The notes: generated by a model from the letters alone, not told the origin. A stretch of DNA of 64,000 nucleotides from JAUVPB01 sp965223695 (GCA_965223695.1 CBDCXJ010000005.1:58883-122882); one strand, 5' to 3'. Numbered from the stretch's first letter, positions 34,372-43,104 are shown. Made by a program: numbers and translations.

Positions 34372-35331
34372 GTGGCACGGCGACCACTTCAGAAGAAGCA
34401 GCCCGACGAGACGTCCGAGGAGCCGCCCGTACGGCTGGTCGAGGCGAAAGCCGCGGCAGAAGTCGACCAGGTCGACGAGGTCGAGAAAGAGGAAAAGACC
34501 CCGCCAGCGCTGCGTGATCCGCTGAAGCTGTACGTCCGTCAAATCGGCGACGGCCCCCTCCTGACAACCGCGGAGGAGCGTGAGCTCGCCCGGCGTAAGG
34601 ACGAAGGAGACGAGGCCGCGAAGCGCCAGCTCGTCGAGTCGAATCTGCGTCTGGTCATGTCGATCACGCGCAACTACTCGAACGCAGGAGTCCCGCTCCT
34701 GGATCTGATTCAGGAAGGCAACCTCGGCCTGATGCGTGCCGTCGATAAATTCGATTACCGCCTCGGGTACAAGCTCTCGACCTACGCGACATGGTGGATT
34801 CGTCAGTCGGTGAACCGAGCGATCGCCGATCAAGGGCGAACGATTCGCTTGCCGGTCCACGTCGTCGACCAGGTGCGCAAGGCCATGCGAGCACGCCGCG
34901 TCCTCGCGCAGCGGCTCAACCGCGAGCCGCTCAACCACGAGATCGCCGCCGAGGCTGGTCTCGAGGAGAAGAGAGTCGAGGAGCTCCTCGATCTGATCGA
35001 GGATCCCGTCAGCCTCGAGACGCCGGTTGGCGAGGGCGATTCGATGTACGGCGATCTGATCGAGGACGAGAACGCCGACCTACCCGAAGAGGTGACCGCG
35101 CAACGCCTCCGCGCGCACGAGCTCGCCCCGGCGATCGGCCATCTGAGCGAGCGGATGCAGCGCGTTCTCGATCTGCGATACGGCCTCAGCAGCGGTAAAC
35201 CCCGCTCGCTCGAAGAGGTAGGTCAGGCGCTCGGTGTCACGCGCGAGCGCGTTCGCCAGCTGGAGTCACGCGCGCTCCGCGAGCTGCAGACCGTTGCACC
35301 CGATCTGAAGTTTTATCTCCGCAGCGAGTAA
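34372..35331 (+). CDS. RNA polymerase sigma-70 factor, group 1/2 (RpoD-like)
   Basis: Sigma factor with complete regions 1.2 (DPLKLYVRQIGDGPLLT), 2.1-2.4 (NLRLVMSITRNYSNAGVPLLDLIQEGNLGLMRA, LSTYATWWIRQSVNRAI), 3 and 4.2 (SLEEVGQALGVTRERVRQLE). There is no extended region 1.1, only an acidic/Lys-rich 45-residue lead. Together with the second sigma gene at 36.1-37.2 kb, it is likely the HrdB-related accessory (SigB/group 2-like) factor. GTG start at 34372 after a 152-bp gap. Confidence 0.92.
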   Translation: MARRPLQKKQPDETSEEPPVRLVEAKAAAEVDQVDEVEKEEKTPPALRDPLKLYVRQIGDGPLLTTAEERELARRKDEGDEAAKRQLVESNLRLVMSITRNYSNAGVPLLDLIQEGNLGLMRAVDKFDYRLGYKLSTYATWWIRQSVNRAIADQGRTIRLPVHVVDQVRKAMRARRVLAQRLNREPLNHEIAAEAGLEEKRVEELLDLIEDPVSLETPVGEGDSMYGDLIEDENADLPEEVTAQRLRAHELAPAIGHLSERMQRVLDLRYGLSSGKPRSLEEVGQALGVTRERVRQLESRALRELQTVAPDLKFYLRSE

Positions 35332-35340
35332 CGCGGCTTC

Positions 35341-35346
35341 TACGCT
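35341..35346 (+). promoter_or_regulatory. Leaderless -10 box TACGCT for the PHP gene
   Basis: TACGCT ends 6 nt before the GTG at 35353, only 9 nt after the sigma gene stop. Confidence 0.5.
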
Positions 35347-35352
35347 CTACGG

Positions 35353-36078
35353 GTGACGCCACTCGTTGACATTCACAGCCACGTCGTGCCTTCGGGCGAC
35401 GACGGCGTCGCCTCCGAGGAGGAAGGGCTCGAGCTGATCGCACTGGCCGCGGTGCGCGAGACGGCAGTCATCTACGCGACGCCACACGTCTGGCCGATCG
35501 ACGGGCTCGATCCTTCGCGAGAAGCGGACGTGCGGGACGCCCACGAGCGAATGCGCCCGAGAGCGGAAGCTGTCGGCGTCGACCTGCAGCTCGGCTTCGA
35601 AGTGACGCCCGCGCCGGCTCGCCATGATGAGGACCCGGGGCGCTACCGGCTCGGTGAGCTCGACGCGGTGCTGGTCGAGGTGCCCTTTCGCGGCGCGTTC
35701 GATATTCCGCTTCGCTACGGGGAGCTCGTCGAGAGCGCGGGCCTGGTGCCGATCCTCGCGCACCCCGAGCGCGCGGATGCCGTGCTCGCCGAGCCTGGCC
35801 TGCTTCGCGCCGTGAGTGAGCGCGCCTGGATGATTCAGGTCACTGGCTCGAGCTTGCTCGGGCAGCACGGACGCACCGAGCGCGAGCTCGGCTGGCAGCT
35901 CGTGCGTGAGGGCCTCGTCGATCTGGTCGCCTCGGATGGCCACCGCGCCTCACGACCGCCGTTTCTCGACGAGGTCGCGCTGGCGCTCGAGCGCGACGTC
36001 GGTCCCGCCGGGGTCGCCCTGGTCGACGGCAGCGCGCTCGCACGCCTCAACCCGGCCGGAGTCTGCGCAGGGGGCTAG
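35353..36078 (+). CDS. PHP-domain phosphoesterase, CpsB/YwqE-type tyrosine phosphatase
   Basis: PHP metal site motifs are present: DIHSHVVPSGDDG (about 5-17), TPHVWP (about 43), AHPERAD (about 135) and the C-terminal SDGHR (about 196). Length (241) and motif spacing fit CpsB/YwqE, manganese-dependent protein-tyrosine phosphatases that control polysaccharide synthesis. No bacterial tyrosine kinase or capsule genes are adjacent, so the target is unknown. The call is by family pattern. Confidence 0.8.
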   Translation: MTPLVDIHSHVVPSGDDGVASEEEGLELIALAAVRETAVIYATPHVWPIDGLDPSREADVRDAHERMRPRAEAVGVDLQLGFEVTPAPARHDEDPGRYRLGELDAVLVEVPFRGAFDIPLRYGELVESAGLVPILAHPERADAVLAEPGLLRAVSERAWMIQVTGSSLLGQHGRTERELGWQLVREGLVDLVASDGHRASRPPFLDEVALALERDVGPAGVALVDGSALARLNPAGVCAGG

Positions 36079-36129
36079 CGCCGGCGCGCTGGCACGGGCT
36101 TCGCCGACTTCACGGCCGCCCGGTGGAGC

Positions 36130-37227
36130 TCAGCTGGTCGCGACAGCGTCGATCTCGCGAAGCGACGAGAGCCGCTTCAGCGAGTCGACCTCGATCTGAC
36201 GGACGCGCTCACGCGTCATGCCGAGGCGCTTGCCGATCTGCTCGAGCGTGTGCGGCTCTTCGCCGCGCAGGCCATAGCGAAGCTCGAGCACTTTGCGATC
36301 GCGGGTGGGGAGGGCCTCGAGCGCGCGATCGAGCGCCTCGTTCCTGAGCCGCTCCTCTGCCTGGTCCTCGGGAAGGGGCTCTGAGCCCGCTACGAGGTCA
36401 CCGAAGACAGCGTCCTCTTCCTCGCCGATCGGCTGATCGAGGCTGGTCGAGGCGCGTGCGGCGCCGCGAACCTCGATCGCCTGCTGGAGCGGCAATCCGG
36501 CCTCCTCGGCGATCTCCTCGAGCCTCGGCTCGCGCGCGAGGCTCATCCAGAGTCTTCGCTCGGCCTGGTGCATCTTCTGCATCCGCTCGACGACGTGGAC
36601 GGGCATGCGGATCGTGCGCGCCTTGTCGGCAACCGCGCGCTGGCAGGCCTGGCGGATCCACCAGGTCGCATACGTCGAGAACTTGAGGCCGCGCTGCCAC
36701 TCGAACTTCTCGACGGCGCGGATCAGGCCGAACATGCCTTCCTGGATCAGATCGAGGAAGGGGAGACCCTGGTTGCGGTAGTTCTTGGCGATCGAGACGA
36801 CGAGTCGGAGGTTCGACTCGATCATGCCCCGTTTCGCCGACATGTCGCCGCGCTCGATCCGCTTTGCGAGCTCGACCTCGTCGGCCGCCGTCAGCAGCGG
36901 GTGGCGGCCGATCTCGCGCAGGAAGAGCTGCAGCGGGTCGGTCGTGACCTCGGTTGTCGACTCGACATCGGCCCACTTCGACGCTGGAGCCGGCTGCACT
37001 GGCTCCGGGGTCTTGGGCTCGATGATCTCGATGTTCCGCTCCTCGAGCTCGCGGATCATCGCCTCGATCTCGTGGGCTTCGAACTCGGCGGCTTCTGCGA
37101 GGTCGACCAGCGGGCGCCTCTCGATGAACCCTGCCGTCTCGGCCGTTTCTAGAAGCTGCTGAAGCTCCTCGCTCTGAGCGTATTGCGGGCTCTGCGCGTA
37201 CTGCGGCGGTGCGCTCTCTCCAGCCAT
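36130..37227 (-). CDS. sigA: Probable primary sigma factor (SigA/RpoD)
   Basis: 365-residue sigma-70 with regions 1.2 (DPLQLFLREIGRHPLLT), 2 (NLRLVVSIAKNYRNQGLPFLDLIQEGMFGLIRA, FSTYATWWIRQACQRA), 3 and 4 (TLEQIGKRLGMTRERVRQIE). The N-terminal region (about 18-75, ELQQLLETAETAGFIERRPLVDL) resembles the region 1.1 three-helix domain of primary sigma factors, which the + strand paralogue lacks; hence the primary call. GATAAT lies 8 nt before the ATG, with TTGTGT 18 bp upstream of that. Confidence 0.88.
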   Translation of the reverse strand: MAGESAPPQYAQSPQYAQSEELQQLLETAETAGFIERRPLVDLAEAAEFEAHEIEAMIRELEERNIEIIEPKTPEPVQPAPASKWADVESTTEVTTDPLQLFLREIGRHPLLTAADEVELAKRIERGDMSAKRGMIESNLRLVVSIAKNYRNQGLPFLDLIQEGMFGLIRAVEKFEWQRGLKFSTYATWWIRQACQRAVADKARTIRMPVHVVERMQKMHQAERRLWMSLAREPRLEEIAEEAGLPLQQAIEVRGAARASTSLDQPIGEEEDAVFGDLVAGSEPLPEDQAEERLRNEALDRALEALPTRDRKVLELRYGLRGEEPHTLEQIGKRLGMTRERVRQIEVDSLKRLSSLREIDAVATS

Positions 37228-37833
37228 GGATGCGGATTATCCCCTTCGTACGTCACACGACACAAACGTGAAGCCGCGGAAGTCTCGGGGGCGGCCGCAA
37301 CACCGCCGAAAGCCCTCGCTCGCTCTCCTCGCGGTCACCCTATCACTGTCACCAAGCCACGTCACGCGCGTTCGCGCACCCTCGGCAGCGTGCGACAATC
37401 GAGCGACCTAGTACGTTGCCTGGCGAGGCAACCGTGCTCCGTCAAACCGGCTGCGGTCATGCCTGTCCTGAGGTAGTCGGTGCCCGCGACGGGTCGGTTT
37501 CCGCCATATTGCGCGCTGATGGCACGGAGCTCGCAGTTGGGAGGAAGTCGCTCACGGAGCTGGCCGATGCGCTCGGGTGAAGCTCGAGCGCCCAGCCGTC
37601 GCGGTAGCTGGCGGGCTCTCTCGCAGTTCTCGTGCTGACTGCGCTCCCATCGACCCTCGAAGCCGGCTGGTTCCTCGACGCACAGCGCAGGCAGTCGGTA
37701 CCCGGCAAGCAGGACCTGCATGATCGCGTCAAGCGAGACGCGGAATGGATCGATCGCATCGAAGGAGAGGGTGGGTGTAGTTCACGTAGCCGGCGGGAAT
37801 CGAACCTGCAAAAGGTTCCCCCGGCGCTGCCCG
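37228..37833. other. 606-bp gap: promoter of sigA, one hairpin, tRNA-like fragment, no supported gene
   Basis: The left end carries the sigA promoter. A perfect hairpin GTTGCCT-GGCG-AGGCAAC is at 37415-37432. At 37786-37815 (minus strand) a TTCGATTCCCGCC stretch looks like a tRNA T-loop and 3' stem, but the T stem has a mismatch and no 5' half exists. Overlapping ORFs of about 100 residues on the minus strand (37362-37759) have no recognisable family and poor codon bias. Confidence 0.5.
37236..37241 (-). promoter_or_regulatory. -10 box GATAAT for sigA, leaderless spacing
   Basis: Minus strand: TTGTGT, 18 bp, GATAAT, then 8 nt to the ATG. The best -35/-10 pair among the leaderless candidates. 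Confidence 0.6.
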
Positions 37834-39072
37834 CTATCGAGTCACCTTGCGGATCCGGTGGTTGCGGTAGTCGGCGATGTAGAGGTTGCCGTCTGCGTCG
37901 ATGGCGATGTCTTGAGGTTCGTTGAGCTCGGCTTCGGTCGCCGGCCCGCCGTCGCCCGAGAATCCGGCGTCGCCCGTGCCGGCAACGGTGGTGATCACAC
38001 CGGCGGTGTCGACTCGGCGGATGCGGTTGCCCTCAGCTGAAGCGAACCTGTCGTCGTTGAAGTAGAGGTTCCCGTCCGCGTCGAAAGCCAGGAAGCCCGC
38101 GTCGATGTACTGGGCCTCGGTCGCGGGGCCACCGTCGCCCGAGAAGCCAGACTCTCCGGTGCCGGCGACCGTCGTGATGATCCCGTCTGGATCGATCTTG
38201 CGGATGCGGTAGTTGGTGCCGTCTGAGAAGTAGACGCTGCCGTCCGGGCCGACGGCAAGTCCGTTCGGACTACTCAGCTTGGCTTGCGTCGCCGGGCCGC
38301 CATCGCCCGAGGAGCCCACCTCGCCCGTGCCCGCGACCGTCGAGACGATCCCATCTGAGTCGATCTTGATCACGACGCGGTCGCGCTGGCAGGAGATGTA
38401 GATGTTGTTTTCGGCGTCGAAGGCCGGGCCCCAGGGCTGATTACAGAGGTCAGAATCGCTCGCACGGCTTCCGTCTTCGGGTCGACCTGCCGTCCCCGTG
38501 CCTGCGACGGTGGTGATGATGCCGTGCGAGTCGATCTTGCGAAGAGCGGGCCTCCTGAACTGAGTCAGGTAGAGAGTCCCCTCGGAATCGACTCCCACGT
38601 GGGGCTCGGTGATCTCCGCGTCGGTTGCCGGGTCGCCGTCGCCTGAATAGCCGCTCGTGCCCGTGCCAGCCACCGTCGTGATCACGCCGTCCGGATCGAC
38701 CTTTCGTACCACACTAATCTGCTCTCCGATATAGAGGTTCCCGGCAGCGTCAAAGGCAATAGAGAGCGGGAGATCAAGCTCCGCCTCGGTCGCCGGGCCA
38801 CCGTCGCCCGAGTGGCCAGGCTCGCCGGTGCCTACCACGGTCGTGATCGAGCCAGCCTCGGCAGGTTCAGCTGCTTCGGCCGGCGGTTCGACAGGCTCGG
38901 CCTCGGGCTCTGGCGCTGGCTCAGGTGCCGGCTCAGGCGCCGGTTCTGGCGCTGCCTCGGCAGGCGGCTCGGCCGGCGCGGCAGCATCATCATCTTCGCC
39001 GCAGCCCGCGACAACTACGAGCGCGACCGCGAGGAGCGCCAATATCGCTCCGACCTTCGAGATCGTCCTCAC
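37834..39072 (-). CDS. Lipoprotein with six NHL-type repeats (beta-propeller)
   Basis: Begins with a lipoprotein signal: positive start, hydrophobic core, lipobox VAG-Cys24. A Pro/Glu/Ala linker (about 30-70) contains repeated PEPAPEP units. Six repeats of about 56 residues follow, each with ITTVAGTG, GDGGPAT and a (D)GNLYIxD...IRKID segment, so it should form a six-bladed propeller on the outer face of the membrane. Blade 3 is the most divergent and holds two cysteines. GTG 39072 is chosen because it starts the signal peptide with GGAGACGA upstream; the frame extends 90 codons further without conservation. Confidence 0.85.
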   Translation of the reverse strand: MRTISKVGAILALLAVALVVVAGCGEDDDAAAPAEPPAEAAPEPAPEPAPEPAPEPEAEPVEPPAEAAEPAEAGSITTVVGTGEPGHSGDGGPATEAELDLPLSIAFDAAGNLYIGEQISVVRKVDPDGVITTVAGTGTSGYSGDGDPATDAEITEPHVGVDSEGTLYLTQFRRPALRKIDSHGIITTVAGTGTAGRPEDGSRASDSDLCNQPWGPAFDAENNIYISCQRDRVVIKIDSDGIVSTVAGTGEVGSSGDGGPATQAKLSSPNGLAVGPDGSVYFSDGTNYRIRKIDPDGIITTVAGTGESGFSGDGGPATEAQYIDAGFLAFDADGNLYFNDDRFASAEGNRIRRVDTAGVITTVAGTGDAGFSGDGGPATEAELNEPQDIAIDADGNLYIADYRNHRIRKVTR

Positions 39073-39139
39073 TAGGTCGTCTCCTCGCTCGACTAGGCGA
39101 CGAACCCTACGACGCCTCAGCCGCCATTGCTGAGCAATT

Positions 39140-39243
39140 CGTGGGTGGCTCGCTCCCGTTTGCTCCCGAGAAGAGATCACGCCGACTGTCGGAGGCCTAT
39201 AGACACCCCTGAGCAGCCGCCCGTTTAAATGCCCCGGCTTCAG
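39140..39243 (+). repeat. Dispersed repeat copy A with conserved left flank
   Basis: Core 39199-39243 (TATAGACACCCCTGAGCAG..., GTTTAAATGCCCCGG, CTTCAG). The 50-60 bp to its left resemble the left flank of copy G at 43.2 kb (both contain TCACG-CGACT then GGCCTATAG), so the element is longer than the core. About 250 bp of non-coding sequence without further features follows. Confidence 0.65.
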
Positions 39244-39458
39244 CTCCGGCCCTCCCGTGCGTGAGGAGGGGGAGGCTGCGCGCTTGGCCACACCACCAGC
39301 GTTCGATCCCGAGCCAGCGAGGGTCGGCTCGGGTCGTATCACCTCGGGAATGTCCAGCTCGTCGATCCACGCTTGACCACCTGCTCGAGCCAGAGATCCT
39401 GAAGCGCGTTGGTCGCGCCGCCGACCGCTGGTAGGGCGTCATGAATGTCCCCGCAAGC

Positions 39459-39672
39459 TTAGACACCCCTCGGAAGCCGCCCGTTTAAAAGCCCCGGGTT
39501 CAGATCGACCTCCTGGGCGCACGAGGGGCGAGGGAGGGCGTGCTTATAGACACCCTGAGCAGCTCGCGGTTTAAATGCCCCGGCTTCGTGTCAGCTCGTG
39601 CGGGTACGTGAGGGGAGAGAGGGTCAGGCTTAGACACCCCTCCGAAGCCCGGGGTTTACATACCTCGGGTTC
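39459..39672 (+). repeat. Tandem array of repeat copies B, C, D
   Basis: Three copies of the core at about 39459, 39544 and 39630, period 85-86 bp. Each has (T)AGACACCC at the left, an AGCC/CTCG block, GTTTAAA or GTTTACA in the centre and CCCCGG(G/C)TTC at the right. The spacers are themselves similar to spacers in other arrays, e.g. CTCGTGCGGGTACGTGAG recurs near 43325. The stop codon of the minus-strand gene 39656-39991 lies in the centre of copy D. Confidence 0.7.
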
Positions 39673-39991
39673 GGCGTGTACGCGAGCGCACGGCCGACTT
39701 TGGCTTGACCTCCGGATGCGTTTGCGCGAGATGGCGACGATGCCAACGCCTCGCACAGACGAACGCTCCTTGATATTGCTCGCCGCAAAAGCCGCACCGG
39801 GATGTCACAAGCTCGGCGTTCCGCGACTTCCTCAGGGCTCGCTGGAACTCTGATTGAAAGGCCTTCTTGCTGGGCCATGTGTTCCCGATAGCCATCAGCT
39901 CGTAGCCGCCCTCCGGGCAACCTAGACAGCGTTGCGATTCGCGTTCGTAGCGTCGCACAAGCACCCTGCGCCGCCGAGGGAGACCACTCAT
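39656..39991 (-). CDS. Small Cys/His-rich protein, zinc-finger-like
   Basis: 111 residues, very basic at both ends. The centre has CLGC (about 25-28), then NTWPSKKAFQSEFQRALRK, then CGFCGEQYQGAFVCARRWHRRHLAQTH, giving paired CxxC and C/H-x-H spacing consistent with one or two zinc sites. I do not recognise a named family. ATG 39991 is favoured over an upstream extension that reads through repeat copy J. The gene is bracketed by repeat copies D and J, like a small cassette in the accessory region. Expression and function are unknown. Confidence 0.55.
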   Translation of the reverse strand: MSGLPRRRRVLVRRYERESQRCLGCPEGGYELMAIGNTWPSKKAFQSEFQRALRKSRNAELVTSRCGFCGEQYQGAFVCARRWHRRHLAQTHPEVKPKSAVRSRTRRTRGM

Positions 39992-40038
39992 GCGTCGCCG
40001 GCGAGGTGAATGTACGAGCTCGCCGAAAACGCCAGCCC

Positions 40039-40088
40039 GTATGGACGCTGTCCGGAACCCCGCGATTTGGATACCCCGGGGTTCGAGT
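40039..40088 (+). repeat. Diverged repeat copy J
   Basis: TATGGAC, then GGAACCCCGCGATTTGGAT and CCCCGGGGTTCGAG, matching the order of blocks in the core repeat but with substitutions. Just to the right, GACGAACCCTACGAC (40117-40131) repeats exactly at 39099-39113. Confidence 0.45.
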
Positions 40089-40124
40089 CGTTGACTCCGG
40101 AACGGGGCGCGGCGCCGACGAACC

Positions 40125-40460
40125 CTACGACCCGGGTGCCGTGTCGGGCGGATCACTGAAGAGGGACGTCGAGTCCGAGGCTATGTCGAAGCCACGCAGC
40201 TGTTCGTCCCTGACGTCGACTCGGTGGACGCGCGCATCCGGTGGACCCGTGCGCATGAACTCGACCAGCCGGTCGACCGCGTCGGGCTCGCCCTCGATCG
40301 CGGCTTCGACCGAGCCGTCCGCCAGGTTGCGAACCCAGCCCGCCAGGCCGAGCGTGCTGGTCCGGTCCGCCGTCTCTGTGCGGAAGAAGACGCCCTGGAC
40401 GCGCCCGTACGCTCTCACGCGGCGCCGCACGAGTTCAGGGCTAAGGTTGTCTGTGCTCAA
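40125..40460 (-). CDS. acyP: Acylphosphatase
   Basis: Small hydrolase of acyl-phosphates. The signature GRVQGVFFR (substrate-binding Arg) and the catalytic Asn segment GWVRNLADGSVE are complete, followed by VDRLVEFMRTGPPDARV. TTG 40460 gives 111 residues; a GTG at 40430, closer to the fold start (RRRVRAYGRVQG), may be the real start. The C-terminal 25 residues after the domain are non-conserved. Confidence 0.9.
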   Translation of the reverse strand: MSTDNLSPELVRRRVRAYGRVQGVFFRTETADRTSTLGLAGWVRNLADGSVEAAIEGEPDAVDRLVEFMRTGPPDARVHRVDVRDEQLRGFDIASDSTSLFSDPPDTAPGS

Positions 40461-40588
40461 GCAGCCGACGTCAAAGCGATGACCATCGCGCGCATCTCAT
40501 CCATCGCATTCTCGCTGAGCGGTCGGTTACCCGCAGATGACTCCTCTGGCAAGCCCAAGGCTCAAGCGCGCCGAGGACGCCGTCCGCT

Positions 40589-41008
40589 GTGATCGTCGCG
40601 GTTCATGTCGCCCTCGGCGGGGTAGCCGGCGCGCTCGCCAAGTCTCGGGGCGAAGCGGTACTACTTGGCGCGCTTACGCATCTCGTCGCGGACGTCTGTC
40701 CGCACGAGGACATCGACGCCCGCCCGTTCGAGATTGCAAGTGGGGTTCTCGCAGTCGCCGCTCTTGCCTCACGCTACGGCTCACTTGATCCGGTCACCAT
40801 CGGAGCCGCAGCCGCGTCCGCACCTGACTTGGAGCATGTTCTCCCAACGCCTCGGCCGGGAGGCAAGCGGCTCTTCCCTAGCCATCGCTGGCAACTGAAG
40901 AGCAGATCGGCCCGGGTTCCGGTCAAGATCCAGCTCATCGCCGCCTCGCTGCTCCTCGCCGGGCTTCTCTTCCGCCACAGTGAACAGCCTCAGTCGCCCC
41001 CGGTCTAA
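40589..41008 (+). CDS. Small membrane protein, possibly metal-dependent hydrolase-like
   Basis: 139 residues with hydrophobic segments at about 1-18, 24-38, 48-80 and 112-128. Polar motifs THLVADVCPHED, SAPDLEH and PSHRW recur at segment borders, a layout reminiscent of YdjM-like membrane-bound metal-dependent hydrolases; this is a weak resemblance, not an assignment. The GTG at 40589 has no clear Shine-Dalgarno. The stop codon TAA is provided by half repeat E, which begins in the last codons of the gene. Confidence 0.55.
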   Translation: MIVAVHVALGGVAGALAKSRGEAVLLGALTHLVADVCPHEDIDARPFEIASGVLAVAALASRYGSLDPVTIGAAAASAPDLEHVLPTPRPGGKRLFPSHRWQLKSRSARVPVKIQLIAASLLLAGLLFRHSEQPQSPPV

Positions 41009-41096
41009 AAGCCCCGGGTTCAGGTCACCGACTCATGCACACGAGGGGCGAGGTGAGGGCGTGCTTATGGACACCCTGAATCGCCCCGGGTAAAAC
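41003..41096 (+). repeat. Repeat copies E (right half) and F
   Basis: E: GTCTAAAAGCCCCGGGTTCAG at 41004-41024, the right half of the core only. A spacer (ACGAGGGGCGAGG...GGGCGTGCTTA) nearly identical to the B-C spacer follows, then F: TATGGACACCCTGAATCG, truncated near the left end of the IS3 element at about 41096. Confidence 0.6.
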
Positions 41097-41142
41097 GTGG
41101 GCTCCGCAGTGTCCCGGGTTTGGTGGGGACGGGTTTCTGGGT

Positions 41143-41909
41143 TCAGGCGGCTGTGGGTGTGTTGAGTTTTTCATATTCGATTGGTGTGAGCATGTCGAGG
41201 CTGGAGTGGCGTCTGCGGCGGTTGTCGAAGATCTCGTTGTACTCCGAAGATGGCGTTGGCGAGCTCGACCCTGGTTTTCCAGCGGCGACGTGTTCAAGAG
41301 TTCGATCTGCATACGTGACCCGGATGCTTCGATCATCGCGTTGTCGTAGCAGTCGCCGATCGAGCCCATCGAGGGGACGAGCCCGGACTGGCGAGCCCTT
41401 TCGGTGAACGTCCAGGAGGTGAACTGGGTGCAGTGATCGGAATGGATCACGGTGCTGCCGGCGCTGGGCTTCGCGTTGTTCTATGGCCATCCCGAGCGCG
41501 TTGGTGGTGAGCGCGACGGTCGGGTTGTGACTGATCGACCAGCCGATCACGCGTCTGCTGTAGGCGTCGAGAACGACCGCGCATGTACACCTCGACCTCG
41601 CCGGTCGACCGCGTCGGTAATGTCGGTCAGCCACAGCTGATTCGCGGCCTTCCCGACCGAATCTGCCGTCCGACCAGATCGTCCGACGAACCCGGATTCC
41701 GCGCCCGAGGACCGAGCGTGCTGCGTGCACGGTCTGGCGCCGTAGCTGCCGTAGGCGGCCGCGTGCACCTCGCGGATCAGATCGGACAGCCACGCATGGC
41801 GAACCGTGCGCGCCGATGGCGGCCTGCTTCGCCACGCGTAATAGCCCGCGCCCGATACACCAAGCACGCGACAGGCAACCTCGACGGGTAACCCCGCGCC
41901 GTTGATCAC
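41143..41909 (-). pseudogene. IS3-family orfB transposase, frameshifted
   Basis: DDE integrase domain spread over three frames. Pieces in order: VACRVLGVSGAGYYAWRSRP (start), NQLWLTDITD (first Asp), CAVVLDAYSRRVIGWS, IHSDHCTQFTSWTF (second Asp), SIGDCYDNAMIEAS, then EYNEIFDNRRRRHSSLDMLTPIEYE. At least four frame changes are needed to rejoin them. The start overlaps the orfA stop as GTGA, and the CCAAAAGG run at 41928-41936 in orfA would allow the -1 shift used by IS3 elements. Confidence 0.85.
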
Positions 41910-42211
41910 GGCGATCGCCTCGAACCGCCTTTTGGGCGCACCGACTCCGTCAACAACTCCGTGGCGCGGCGATGAACCGCGACCTCCGTCTCGAGCTCCT
42001 TGATTCTCGCCATGGCCGCGCGCAGCTCCTCGCGCTTCTCAGAGCTCAACCCGGGCAGCTCGCCCCGATCGATCCTCTCCTGACGGCGCCACGAGCAGAT
42101 CGACTGCTCACTGACCTCCAACAGCCGCGCCACCTCCGCCACCGGCTTCCCAGCCGCGACCAGATCAAGCGCCCGCCGACGAAACTCCGCCGGATACCCC
42201 TTCCGCGACAT
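41906..42211 (-). CDS. IS3-family transposase OrfA
   Basis: 101 residues: HTH_Tnp_1 domain (YPAEFRRRALDLVAAGKPVAEVARLLEVSEQSICSWRRQ, in about 6-45) and a leucine-zipper segment (about 58-90, REELRAAMARIKELETEVAVHRRATELL). It binds the IS ends. Intact, but its partner OrfB is broken. -1 frameshifting at CCAAAAGG would continue as KRRFEAIAVINGAG into orfB, the standard IS3 fusion. Confidence 0.88.
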   Translation of the reverse strand: MSRKGYPAEFRRRALDLVAAGKPVAEVARLLEVSEQSICSWRRQERIDRGELPGLSSEKREELRAAMARIKELETEVAVHRRATELLTESVRPKGGSRRSP

Positions 42212-42326
42212 AAACGACCTCCAAACTGATCATCGAGGTCGCCCGAGTCTAGAAACATAGCTCCACAAAACCGAGAGCACATCAATGGCATGGAGGGAGA
42301 CTGTGGTGAAGTAGATTCTCGGGTTG

Positions 42327-43003
42327 ATGTTTGCGCTCGCCAAGTCGCTCGCGCTTGTTGGCGCTGCGGGCGCGACTGGCACTACTTACGACAAGGGCAA
42401 GCAGGGCAAATATGAGAACTACAAGCCGAAGCATTCGCGGGCCGACTACAAGCTGGCGTTCATGACACATCTGAACGGCGCGAACGAAGTCCCGCCGGTC
42501 AACATCGACACGACCGGCAAGACCGCGTTCCTCGTCAACCAGGACTACAGCAAGATGAAGTTCGTGCTCAAGGTCTACGGTGGCGAGAGCATCTTCGGGG
42601 CCGCTCTTGCGCTCACAGCCATTACGGCCTCAGGGATCAGAACGGGCCGGTGCTGGTGTTCCATCGCAGGCATGCTTCCTGGCAGTCTCTATGGGAACGT
42701 CAAGGTCAAGGGCACGCTGACTTGGATGCGAACGTGTTCGTCCCGGCTGATGCCGACGGCAAGGCGACGCCGACCGTGTGAGGCAAGCGTGACGATCTTC
42801 ACGCTGCACGACGTCATCCAGGCGATGAAGGACGGCTACGCCTACGTGAACGTCACTCGACCAGCTATCCGGCCGGCGTCGTTCGCGGTCAGATCTACTC
42901 GATGTCGGTGAACTACGCGTACAAGATCATCCGCACGAAGGCCTACCGCTGCTACAAGCACATGACCAGGGCCAAGAGGAACAGTCACGGCGACAAGGGT
43001 TAG
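42327..43003 (+). pseudogene. Secreted CHRD-domain protein, frameshifted
   Basis: Signal-like start (FALAKSLALVGAAGATG), then FMTHLNGANEVPPV and DTTGKTAFLVNQDYSKMKFVLKVYGG, the CHRD (chordin-like) domain beginning. The rest continues in other frames: HSHYGLRDQNGPVLVF (about 42620), DANVFVPADADGKATPT (about 42727) and AMKDGYAYVNV followed by YPAGVVRGQIYSM. At least three frame changes are needed, so it is a decayed gene or a poorly assembled stretch. A Lys-rich tail ends at the TAG at 43001-43003. Confidence 0.75.
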
Positions 43004-43104
43004 TGCCGCGCCCCGGCCGGAGCCGGCTACAAGGACTGCCTCATCTAGGCCACAATGCTGCCGACGCCGCACGCGCACCAACCAACCGCCCAACCACTAC
43101 AAGG

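Larger units (their letters stand above)
41096..42267 (-). mobile_element. IS3-family insertion sequence, inactive
   Basis: About 1.17 kb with orfA and a broken orfB on the minus strand. Ends show imperfect inverted similarity: GTGGGCTCC at the left and, read inward from the right, GTGGAGCTA. A possible AAA target duplication flanks it. Size and gene order fit IS3. orfB has several frameshifts, so the copy cannot transpose unaided. It lies beside repeat copy F. Confidence 0.75.

Noticed and set aside
37362..37759. Minus-strand ORFs of about 100-120 codons
   Set aside because: No recognisable family, two overlapping frames equally open, weak codon bias.
37786..37833. Functional tRNA or tmRNA 3' end
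   Set aside because: Only a T-loop-like segment; the T stem has a mismatch and no acceptor or D-arm partner can be found.
39459..39672. CRISPR array (three about 43-bp repeats with about 42-bp spacers)
   Set aside because: Repeats are not identical, spacers are similar to spacers in the arrays at 41.0 and 43.3 kb, and no cas genes are present.
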